Shown in pieces: positions 14,620-22,207 of a stretch of 33,717 bases of DNA. The translations under genes were made by a program, and so were the position numbers. The notes under the pieces were generated by a model. The model searched no databases, was not told the origin of the DNA, and saw only the letters and a list, made by a program, of their open reading frames with translations. Positions within the stretch are counted from its first letter, which is position 1; each line of letters starts with the position of its first letter. This DNA comes from VBAS01 sp965652775 (GTDB lineage Bacteria > Bacteroidota > Bacteroidia > Chitinophagales > Chitinophagaceae), in the NCBI GenBank assembly GCA_965652775.1, contig CBFGXP010000012.1, forward strand, positions 1 through 33,717, in the 5' to 3' direction.

Positions 14620-15570
14620 TTATCGTGGCCTTAAATATGTAAGTGTGTCATACCTTTCCCGTGTACCTGCACCTGCGGGTGTCCAGGTATATGCAACATA
14701 AAATGTTTTAGTTGCAGGATCATATCTATTAATAACTCCTGGAGGAACTACCAATGGCGGAAACGAACCAGCCGCTGCAAATGGTGCCACATTAGAAACT
14801 GTTACAGAATTATCGGGGTTAACTGTCATTCTTGTTTGTAAGGTAGGTTGCGTCGCACTTAATCCAAAAAAACCTAAACCGCCCGTAGGAAAGCTGATAT
14901 GAATGGTCGCAAAGTCCCAATCAATTGAACGTGGTCCGGAAGTAGGAAAATCCCATTCAGGGATAGTTCCAATTCCAGTAATATCAGGGTTTGTTGGATG
15001 AAATAATCTATACCTGACGCGGTAGACACCATCCCATTGATTTTTTGCCCCAAGTTCTACAGCTACCTGGTTTTGAGAATCGCTTAGGACGGCATTTTCA
15101 GCAGAGGCCAGCTGGAAACCCAAACCGACTCTTCCTAAGGTAACAAGGTCAATAGTCTTTAAATTAATTTTTAAATGCTTGACAAATTCGCCAGGTTGAA
15201 AAGTGATCGTCCAGTATTGGCCGTCAAATGGGTTATCAGGATGATTTTGATATAGATCCCTGCTCAATTCAGTGACTTCGGCTCCACTTAGATCCGAAAG
15301 AACTGAATTGTTTTTTGCAATCTTTACTACCTGAACCCGATTTAAATCTGCGGGACTTGTGGCATCCCTTCTTATTTCAAGTACTTCAGCCGTAATAACT
15401 GTATTACTAATATCTAAAGCCACGGTAACTAAACTATTGCCCGCAGGAAAACTTATGGTTGCTTTTTCTTGAGATCTGACAGGAGGGAACGGTTCAGTAC
15501 CTTTTTCACAGGAAATAATAAAAATTGAAACAGTTGAAATGAAAAGAATAAGCTGTAGAACTTTTCTCAT
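14620..15570 (-). CDS. SusE-like surface lipoprotein, DUF1735-type (first operon)
   Basis: A 316-residue outer-membrane lipoprotein predicted from the signal MRKVLQLILFISTVSIFIISC, with the lipidated Cys at 21 followed by EKGTEPF. An N-terminal Ig/BACON-like beta domain is followed by NQWDGVYRVRYRLF and a C-terminal domain ending in DTLTYLRPR. The same two landmarks (NRYDGIYELTLRL and FKYLGPRP) occur in the lipoprotein of the second operon, so the two are homologous although diverged. Proteins of this type accompany SusC/SusD pairs and are thought to help bind the substrate at the cell surface. A terminator and its own promoter lie between it and the susD gene, so it may be expressed separately. 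Confidence 0.8.
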   Translation of the reverse strand: MRKVLQLILFISTVSIFIISCEKGTEPFPPVRSQEKATISFPAGNSLVTVALDISNTVITAEVLEIRRDATSPADLNRVQVVKIAKNNSVLSDLSGAEVTELSRDLYQNHPDNPFDGQYWTITFQPGEFVKHLKINLKTIDLVTLGRVGLGFQLASAENAVLSDSQNQVAVELGAKNQWDGVYRVRYRLFHPTNPDITGIGTIPEWDFPTSGPRSIDWDFATIHISFPTGGLGFFGLSATQPTLQTRMTVNPDNSVTVSNVAPFAAAGSFPPLVVPPGVINRYDPATKTFYVAYTWTPAGAGTRERYDTLTYLRPR

Positions 15571-15601
15571 GTTTTAAATATTTTCAGTAAGCTGGCAGAG
15601 C

Positions 15602-15634
15602 TAAAGTTAAACAAATATCATTTTAAAAAACAAA
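15602..15634 (-). promoter_or_regulatory. Candidate promoter of the first SusE-like gene
   Basis: On the minus strand TTTG (15631-15634), 21 bp, TAACTTTA (15602-15609) matches the Bacteroidota promoter with one mismatch. The predicted transcript would begin about 25 nt before the ATG. The -33 box overlaps the edge of the preceding terminator hairpin. Confidence 0.5.
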
Positions 15635-15659
15635 AGTGGGATAAAATTATCCCACTTTT
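15632..15659. terminator. Hairpin terminator between susD and the SusE-like gene (first operon)
   Basis: AAAAGTGGGATAA and TTATCCCACTTTT are perfect complements (13-bp arms, 2-nt centre), with T-rich tails on both strands. It follows the susD stop by 25 bp on the minus strand. The second operon has no such break between the same two genes. Confidence 0.75.
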
Positions 15660-15684
15660 TTAAGCTGTCAATATCTCAATATCA

Positions 15685-17148
15685 TTAAGGTTTTACCCAC
15701 CACATTTTTCCATACTGCGAATCTTTTTCACCACCTATTTTATAAATTTCTGCAACAGCATTTGTATGAGTATTATTCAAATCAAAATGACTTTGTGAAA
15801 TGCCCATCCTGATAGGAATGACTCTCGTTGTACCGGCCGGTGGAACTACACCCGGTGCAGGTGTTAATACCGGGAAGCCTGTGCTTCTTATAATATTCCA
15901 TGCTTCCAATCCATCCGGGAAAGCAGCTAACCAACGCTGAGTAATAATTTTTTGAAGTTCAGTGCCGGCAGTGAGAGCAACATTCGGCTGAAGCATATAA
16001 GCATTAAATGCAGCGGCATCAAATACACCCCATAGTCTCCAATTCAATTCAATCCCCGTTCTATAAAGTGTTGCCGCATTTTCGGCTGTCCATCCTCGTT
16101 GAGCAGCTTCTGCGCGGGCAAGAGTTATCTGTGATGAAGTAAGGATGGGTATGGGTTGATCTTCAGTCCGGATCGACGGATGCATGATTCTTGCCCAATT
16201 AGGATTTGCAGATGCAAAAGTAATCGCATCATTTCTTTCCAACCCGTATTGAAATCCGATGTTAGAAGAACCCCACGCATTAACACGTCTGTCACCAGTA
16301 GGATTCATAAAATCCGTAACAGTTTTACTTAATGCATAATCTGAGCGCATTGTAATGCTATAGTATTCATAGAAAGTACTCGGATAAGTGCCGCCGGGAT
16401 ATTCTAACATTATATCGTCGGCGTTAGTGGTCAAATATCCACCGTTTGCACCCATCGCATCAAGAAATTCTGCTTTGCCTTTAGTGGCATCAACAGCTGA
16501 TAAACGTAACGCCATGATCATCCGAAGTGAATTTGCAAATTTTCTCCAGGCTGTCACATTTCCATCAAGGAGAATATCCCCTTTTACAGTAGCACCACCA
16601 TCAAATTGCGCAATGGCTTCTTTCAACTCTTTGAAAAGATCGGCATAGATATCTTGTTGCTTATCGTAAGGAATTTGTCCGTTAAAATTCAAAGCCTGGA
16701 AATACGGAATATCCCCCCACTGATCAGTAACTCTTAAGAAAAACCAGGCTTTCAAAATTCTTGCAATAGCAATCTGATTCGCATTTGAACCATTTGCCTG
16801 GGCTTTCAAGGATGTTTCAGGGTCTGTATTGTATTTTATAATATTTACCAGGTCATACAAAGGGCCTTCATAATAACCTCCAAAATCAGGTTGGATCCTT
16901 ACATAGCGTGATGCTTCTGTGTACTGCGTTTCTGCATATAATTGAGCATAAAGACCCGGGTTCACTGCCCAAACTTCGTCACCCATACCCGAAATAACAT
17001 TGGAAAGCAGAGCAGCTGTATTAGCCTCTGCCACTATTCCCGGGTTCACGTTTATATCTCCGAACTCATCAATGTTTTTAGTACACCCAACACCTGAAAC
17101 TATCAGGCCCGCTGTGAGTGCTATTGATGTGAGTTTTATAAGTTTCAT
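15685..17148 (-). CDS. SusD/RagB-family outer-membrane lipoprotein (first operon)
   Basis: The 487-residue substrate-binding lipoprotein that caps the SusC transporter at the cell surface. It carries a lipoprotein signal (MKLIKLTSIALTAGLIVSGVGC, written here as residues 1-22 with Cys22), then TKNIDEF, which looks like a Bacteroidota surface-export signal. The features place it in the SusD-like group 2: YAETQYTEASRY early, ARILKAWFFLRVTDQWGDIPYFQA with TPR-like helices, and the C-terminal ITQRWLAAFPDGLEAWN. It starts 28 bp after the susC stop. The nutrient is unknown; no glycoside hydrolase, peptidase or regulator lies in the operon. Confidence 0.94.
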   Translation of the reverse strand: MKLIKLTSIALTAGLIVSGVGCTKNIDEFGDINVNPGIVAEANTAALLSNVISGMGDEVWAVNPGLYAQLYAETQYTEASRYVRIQPDFGGYYEGPLYDLVNIIKYNTDPETSLKAQANGSNANQIAIARILKAWFFLRVTDQWGDIPYFQALNFNGQIPYDKQQDIYADLFKELKEAIAQFDGGATVKGDILLDGNVTAWRKFANSLRMIMALRLSAVDATKGKAEFLDAMGANGGYLTTNADDIMLEYPGGTYPSTFYEYYSITMRSDYALSKTVTDFMNPTGDRRVNAWGSSNIGFQYGLERNDAITFASANPNWARIMHPSIRTEDQPIPILTSSQITLARAEAAQRGWTAENAATLYRTGIELNWRLWGVFDAAAFNAYMLQPNVALTAGTELQKIITQRWLAAFPDGLEAWNIIRSTGFPVLTPAPGVVPPAGTTRVIPIRMGISQSHFDLNNTHTNAVAEIYKIGGEKDSQYGKMWWVKP

Positions 17149-17176
17149 TTTAAAAGATTTTTATTATCAAAATTTT

Positions 17177-20100
17177 TTAGAATATTAGTTTAAGACTTGC
17201 ACCCAAGGAACGTGTACCTGGCAATTGTCCATCTTCGCCCTGTACGCCCGATATTTCAGCTGGGTCAAAATTCTTAGCATCCCTATAAATGATCCATGGG
17301 TTACGTGCAATAAGTGATATTGACGCTCCCTGAACATGCTTGCTTAAGTTTCCGATCCTGTTAACTGGGATGCGATACGCCAAACTTGCTTCCCTGATCT
17401 TTACAAACGTAAGGTCATGTATAAATGGTTCGGCAATTTGACGGCTATAGAATTGATGGTAATAGTTGAAGCCACTAACATATTTGTCAACAGGTGTTTT
17501 TTCATCAACAGAGCTTACACCAACAACGTGTACACCACCGCCGTTAGCAACCGCATCGCGTACATTATTTCCTTTATCATTTGTGGCAGCAGTTTCCGCA
17601 AACAAACCAGAGTACCAACCCCAGCTTTCTGAAAGTGAGAAGAACTTACCGCCAATCTGATAATCAAGACTGAAGTTTAAGAGAAAATTTTTGTATGCTA
17701 ACGTGTTGATAAAACCACCGGTTGCTTTTGGCACAACTGATCCCCAATGTTTATCAAGGTCGCGAATATATAGACCAGTATTAGGATCAACAACCATTAA
17801 CCCGTCAGCATTTCTCTTGATACCACCACCAATTAACTGTCCCCAATCTGAACCTAACTCCTGGAAAGCACGGGCAAAACGGGTTCCAAACGCACCACCA
17901 GCCAATAATACTCTTTGCTGATCCTGGTAGAGGTTCTTTATTGGATTTTTTATCAAATAGCCGAATGTAGCAGTTGCATCCCATGTAAAGTCTTTTCCTT
18001 TAATTATGGAACCGTTGAGCTGCAATTCAATTCCCTCACGTTTTACATGTACTGCATTTACAACAAGATTTGTAAAACCACTTACGGGATCCACCTGAAC
18101 TGATAAAGGTTCAAGATCATTATCCTCATTATAATAAACGAAATTCACTCCGAAGCGATTTTTAAAGAAGCGAAGGTCAACTCCTGCTTCATAAGTCGTA
18201 ACCAGCGACCCTTTCAGATTTTCATCGACGACTGAATTAGGCGTGCTCATCAGGAAGTTGCCATTCCAAAGAGCTGCTTCGGGACTATAACCAAAGTTGT
18301 TCCTGTAAATAGCAATTGAAGTTGGTTTTTTGCCCCAGCTTCCGAACACCTTACCAAAGCTTAACCAGGATAAGCTGTTCTTTGTAAATTCACTAAAGAC
18401 AAAACTTGCACCTACTGAAGGTGAAAAGAGGCTGTTCCCAATTTCTTTATCCAGTGTAGAGTACCAGTCATTCCGAACGGCAAATGTTATACTTGCATAC
18501 TTATTCCACTCCAGGTCTCCGGATGCAAACAATGAATTTACTCTTGAAGCCTCACGTCTATTTCCAAGTATTGGTTGAGCTACCGAGTTATCAACGGAAT
18601 ACAAGTTCGGGATGTTCAAACCATTATCAGTACGTGCCGTATTCTCTTTGTACAGAGTTCTTAATACATTACCACCACCTGTAATACTGAAAGCAAGCTT
18701 GTTATCAAAATAGTTGTTTGAATAGGTAGCAAGACCTTCGTAATTATATTCACTATAAAAAGTATTCCTTGTGTCATATTCTGCCAGATAACCTGACTGA
18801 ATAGCGCTTTGCTCAAGCAATGATGTAGTAATATTTTCAGTATAAGTATTTAACTGGTTCTTACGAATTGTCGCTTTAATATTAAAATGATTATTCAGTT
18901 TATAACGAAGTGAGACATCGCCAAAAAGACGATCTCTGCCATTGAGCCAATTCCTGTTTGCAAAATAATCGTAATAATTATACCAATAATTACCATTGAT
19001 ATCGTCATAGCCGCTGGCACCATCAGGATTTGTATAGAAGTTCCATGACATCAAATTACCGTTAGGAGCTGTCATTCCCGCAAGCTCACGCATTATATTC
19101 ATATCATTATGCCTGTGAAACCATTGGTTAAATCCGCCTGCTGAGTTGTTTGCATAACCATCTGCGAATTCACCACGAATAGTGGTAGTGGAATACGTAC
19201 CATTAACACCCATTGTAAAATGCTCATTCAAATCTACTGTACCAGAAAAGAAGATGTTATTCCGCTTTGAATTGGTACTCGGTAACAAACCTTTTATATA
19301 CTGATTAGTATAAGATATGCGGGTAGAGTAACCCGGACCATTTTTAGAAAATGACGCATTCGTCGTTGAAGTGATACCTGTGTTCCAAAAATCTCTTGCA
19401 TTATCAGGTTGTGCTAGAAGCGGCGCTGTCTTAAATGAATACTGATGTCCTGGAAACCATGCATACCAGGGAATGTATTCTTGTCCGGATATGCGGGGGC
19501 CCCAGCTTCCATCATCTGTATAATCTGGAAAATATTTTCCATCCAATGCCTGCCATTCTGCTGGTTGACCTGGCTGATAGTGATATTGAGTAAGTGCACT
19601 TGAACCACCACCTGCATAGAGGTTTTGATATTCTGGGAGAACATATACATTGTCCGCCATTACACTTTGGGTAAATTCAATTCCGATCCCCTGTTTAGGA
19701 CCCCTTTTCTTGGTAGTGATAACGATGGCGCCACCCTTAGCTCTTTCTCCGAATAAAGCCGTTGCGTTGGCACCCTTTAATACTGACACATCTTCTACAT
19801 CGTCCGGGTTTATCTCAAAAGCGTTAACAATTGTTCCATCAACGACGAAAATAGGACCAACGTCTCCCAATGATAAACCACCGCGGATCCGCAAAAAGTC
19901 CTGGTCATCAGCTCCAAGTTTTGCACCGGACTGAGATCTTGATTGAACACCAGCAATCTTACCTGCCAATGCATCAACTATGTTAGTTTGGGGAATAATG
20001 TTAAGCTGCTCACTTTTTACAACCTGTGAACTATAAGGTGTGGTACGCTGAGACTTCTTAATCCCAAATGCACTTGTAACTACCACCTCAGTCAGGTTTG

Positions 20101-20398
20101 AGCCTGTTGTAGGAGTTAAAGAAACACTCACATTATCAGATGTACCGACTGTGATTTCTCTATCATCAAAACCGACAGATGAAATCACGAGCACAGTGCC
20201 GGAAGCTACATTTTTGATGGTGAATTTTCCATCAGCATCGGCGGTCACGCCATTCTTGGTGCCTTTTACTGTAACGGACGCAAATGGTATAGCTTTACCA
20301 TTCGCATCTGTTATGGTTCCGGACACATTCCGGGTCTGGGCAAACACTAGCATTGAGCATAGTATCGCCATCACAAACAGTGATGCAAATTTTCTCAT
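17177..20398 (-). CDS. SusC/RagA-family TonB-linked outer-membrane transporter (first operon)
   Basis: A 1073-residue TonB-dependent receptor that imports a large nutrient across the outer membrane with its SusD partner. The signal peptide ends at VFAQ. A carboxypeptidase-regulatory-like domain follows (about 23-105, NVSGTITDANGKAIPFASV). The plug domain spans about 115-230, with NIVDALAGKIAGVQ, LRIRGG and VFVVDGT-like PIFVVDGTIV, and the rest is the 22-strand barrel ending ASLKLIF. The plug segment GANATALFGERAKGGAIVI is a slightly unusual version of the SusC signature. The start at MRKFASLFVM is fixed by the signal peptide. It is the first gene of its operon and has a leader partly conserved with the second susC. 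Confidence 0.95.
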   Translation of the reverse strand: MRKFASLFVMAILCSMLVFAQTRNVSGTITDANGKAIPFASVTVKGTKNGVTADADGKFTIKNVASGTVLVISSVGFDDREITVGTSDNVSVSLTPTTGSNLTEVVVTSAFGIKKSQRTTPYSSQVVKSEQLNIIPQTNIVDALAGKIAGVQSRSQSGAKLGADDQDFLRIRGGLSLGDVGPIFVVDGTIVNAFEINPDDVEDVSVLKGANATALFGERAKGGAIVITTKKRGPKQGIGIEFTQSVMADNVYVLPEYQNLYAGGGSSALTQYHYQPGQPAEWQALDGKYFPDYTDDGSWGPRISGQEYIPWYAWFPGHQYSFKTAPLLAQPDNARDFWNTGITSTTNASFSKNGPGYSTRISYTNQYIKGLLPSTNSKRNNIFFSGTVDLNEHFTMGVNGTYSTTTIRGEFADGYANNSAGGFNQWFHRHNDMNIMRELAGMTAPNGNLMSWNFYTNPDGASGYDDINGNYWYNYYDYFANRNWLNGRDRLFGDVSLRYKLNNHFNIKATIRKNQLNTYTENITTSLLEQSAIQSGYLAEYDTRNTFYSEYNYEGLATYSNNYFDNKLAFSITGGGNVLRTLYKENTARTDNGLNIPNLYSVDNSVAQPILGNRREASRVNSLFASGDLEWNKYASITFAVRNDWYSTLDKEIGNSLFSPSVGASFVFSEFTKNSLSWLSFGKVFGSWGKKPTSIAIYRNNFGYSPEAALWNGNFLMSTPNSVVDENLKGSLVTTYEAGVDLRFFKNRFGVNFVYYNEDNDLEPLSVQVDPVSGFTNLVVNAVHVKREGIELQLNGSIIKGKDFTWDATATFGYLIKNPIKNLYQDQQRVLLAGGAFGTRFARAFQELGSDWGQLIGGGIKRNADGLMVVDPNTGLYIRDLDKHWGSVVPKATGGFINTLAYKNFLLNFSLDYQIGGKFFSLSESWGWYSGLFAETAATNDKGNNVRDAVANGGGVHVVGVSSVDEKTPVDKYVSGFNYYHQFYSRQIAEPFIHDLTFVKIREASLAYRIPVNRIGNLSKHVQGASISLIARNPWIIYRDAKNFDPAEISGVQGEDGQLPGTRSLGASLKLIF

Positions 20399-20529
20399 GT
20401 GGAGATTAATTTTGTTTAATTAAATACTTGATTTTGAGCCTTAAAAGCAAATTTTCACGGAGTAGGGACGTGATAAAAAGACAGCAATTTTTTAAAAAAT
20501 GCTGCCGCAAAGTAAACAAATTTATAACA
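20399..20529 (-). promoter_or_regulatory. Conserved leader and promoter region of the first susC
   Basis: About 130 bp before the start share several blocks with the region before the other susC (26978-27109): ATCTCCAC next to the ATG, CAAGTATTTAATTAA, CCCTAC, and GTTTAC-TTGCGGCAGCA. The inverted repeat at 20480-20506 (GGCAGCA with TGCTGTC, T/A-rich centre, read on the minus strand) is kept in both. TAAATTTG (20517-20524, minus) is a perfect -7 box and would start the transcript just before the hairpin. Confidence 0.65.
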
Positions 20530-20726
20530 GATGCATAATCACGAATGCACTTTATATAGGCAGCGATGCATTGCTTTTTGCGTATATTAATATTATTAAG
20601 AAGTCAAGATTTGTGAGGTAATGTAAAACAGAAGTACTGTATCAATAATAAATTTTACAGCTATCATTGATGTCTACTTATGCTGTGTAACTTAAATACA
20701 AAATAATCCTGACAAGCAATGTTCAT
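20530..20726. other. AT-rich spacer with no recognised feature
   Basis: Nearly 200 bp between the leader of the first susC and the pseudogene remnants. I see no gene, clear repeat or RNA in it. It may hold upstream control sites of the operon. Confidence 0.5.
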
Positions 20727-20900
20727 TTATTTTGTAGTTCTTTGCAATTCAAAAAAGTTCTTACTTTTTTCTTCGTCTCCCATCAATACTTTATTTATAA
20801 CCGTTTCCTTTATTTCAACTTTCGCGAATGTATTCGATTTTGAAAATCCAATATAATATTCGTCAGCATATTCATCATATTTGTTTCGCTTACAAACCCA
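20727..20900 (-). pseudogene. Unidentified coding remnant
   Basis: In the same frame as the DUF3467 pseudogene and directly after its final stop, an open stretch of about 57 codons ends at TAA (20727-20729). Its translation (… KYDEYADEYYIGFSKSNTF, AKVEIKETVINKVLMGDEEK, then SKNFFELQRTTK) has the composition of real protein, and it has no ATG near its start. It does not match the C-terminus of DUF3467. It may be the 3' end of another lost gene; I do not recognise a family. Confidence 0.4.
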
Positions 20901-21131
20901 TCAACGTGAAATATTTTCTGTCATGGCACTCATAAATCTTTTGGCATGCCGAGCGTAAAAAATTATTCCTGGTCTCACTTTACTTTTGGTATACTCTGCA
21001 TTCACATTTACAAAATCAATTACGAACTCTGCATTTGAATGCGTAAGAATAGTCAGGTCAGATTAGATACCTTCGGCCACTGCTTTAGTATTTCTATTAT
21101 TCAATTTGTTTTGCCGGCGTTGATTTTCCAT
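20901..21131 (-). pseudogene. Degraded copy of the DUF3467 gene
   Basis: Read on the minus strand from ATG at 21131, the translation begins MENQRRQNKLNN, continues to VAEGI, meets a TAA stop (21063-21065), and goes on in the same frame with SDLTILTHSNAEFVIDFVNV and HAKRFMSAMTENISR before TGA (20901-20903). These line up without gaps with VAEGSYANLAIITHSHAEFVIDFVNV and HAKRFMKALTENISR of the intact gene at 14232-14543. The last 26 or so residues are missing. DNA identity by eye is about 70%. A perfect -7 box TACATTTG (21141-21148) still lies upstream. One nonsense codon in a conserved place and a lost C-terminus make it a pseudogene. Confidence 0.85.
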
Positions 21132-21157
21132 ATCATTCCTCAAATGTAAGAAGCAAA

Positions 21158-21187
21158 AAGTCCTGATCACTTAAATGATCAGGACTT
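21158..21187 (-). terminator. Rho-independent terminator after the second Sus-type operon
   Basis: AAGTCCTGATCA and TGATCAGGACTT form a perfect 12-bp stem with a 6-nt loop. On the minus strand it runs into TTTTTGCTTCTT. It lies 32 bp past the stop of the gene at 21220. Confidence 0.85.
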
Positions 21188-21219
21188 CTAAAATTACTAA
21201 CGTACTTTATTCTTAATAA

Positions 21220-22188
21220 CTAAGGTCTCGGGCCAAGATATTTAAAGACAGCCGTAATTTTCATATCCGGTCTTCCGTTCTGTTTCAAAAAGTATTCTAT
21301 TTTAATTTCCTTTGTAGTAGGATTATATGCACTGGTAGTAGAAGCGGGATCGAGATAAAATGCTCTTCCCCTGCCGTCATCAGGTTGAAGGTTAACAACG
21401 GATGTTACTTTGTCGGTAGCAAGATCAAAAAAGTACTTTGGTTCTGCTGCTCCAAAAACAGTGTACCCGGAAATAGATCCCTGACCACCTGTCCAACCGG
21501 GCTGAAGTGGACCACTAGAACCTAAATCCGGTATGTTAGTTACAACTGCATTTGGTCCTGAGGTAATTAAATGTACATCTGCGGGATAAACATCAGCAAC
21601 ACCACTTCCTATACCATAGGCTGCCCAACCATCGAGTCTTAATGTCAACTCATAAATGCCGTCATACCTGTTTTTGATTGCAATTCCCATAACAACAGTT
21701 TTTCCATTACCTGCAATCTGGTATCCCTGGTCAACGCTTGCAATTCTTATACCCACTCCATAAGTCTTGGATGGATCTAAAGCCGTTGAGTTTGTAATGG
21801 TTAGTTTCAGATCCTGGATACTATTTCCACCAGCCGCAATTACGGGTGTTAACGTACTAAGGCTGAAAGTACCTGCAGGCAACGGAGTAAGGCCTGCAGC
21901 TGTTACCAGGCTTTGGTCATAAGCCAGAGTAATATGCACATCATTTGATGCGGCATATGATGTTTCCAGTGTTAAAATAGGTCCATCTACAACAGCGGGT
22001 CCCGGTACTGCAACAATACCTTGCACTACCGGGCTTTTAGAGGCTTGGGTTAAAGCAACGGCCGGTATATCAGTTACAGTGATACCCATTTGTTGATCTT
22101 CGTACCTCTCGTCCTTCAAACATCCTGTCAGTGCAAGGACTAACAATGCTTGTATTCCAATTAATGCTTTTCTCATTTTTATTATCAT
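21220..22188 (-). CDS. SusE-like surface lipoprotein, DUF1735-type (second operon)
   Basis: A 322-residue lipoprotein. The ATG at 22188 gives MIIK before a second Met; the ATG at 22176 gives the cleaner signal MRKALIGIQALLVLALTGC, and either could be used. The lipidated Cys is followed by LKDERYED, a good match to the acidic surface-export signal of Bacteroidota lipoproteins. An N-terminal DUF1735-like beta domain (about 40-170, with LTLETSYAASNDVHITLAYD) is followed by NRYDGIYELTLRL and a C-terminal domain ending in FKYLGPRP. It begins 19 bp after susD with no terminator between, so it belongs to the operon. Confidence 0.87.
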   Translation of the reverse strand: MIIKMRKALIGIQALLVLALTGCLKDERYEDQQMGITVTDIPAVALTQASKSPVVQGIVAVPGPAVVDGPILTLETSYAASNDVHITLAYDQSLVTAAGLTPLPAGTFSLSTLTPVIAAGGNSIQDLKLTITNSTALDPSKTYGVGIRIASVDQGYQIAGNGKTVVMGIAIKNRYDGIYELTLRLDGWAAYGIGSGVADVYPADVHLITSGPNAVVTNIPDLGSSGPLQPGWTGGQGSISGYTVFGAAEPKYFFDLATDKVTSVVNLQPDDGRGRAFYLDPASTTSAYNPTTKEIKIEYFLKQNGRPDMKITAVFKYLGPRP

Positions 22189-22207
22189 TTAATGATGAGA
22201 GTTTTAT

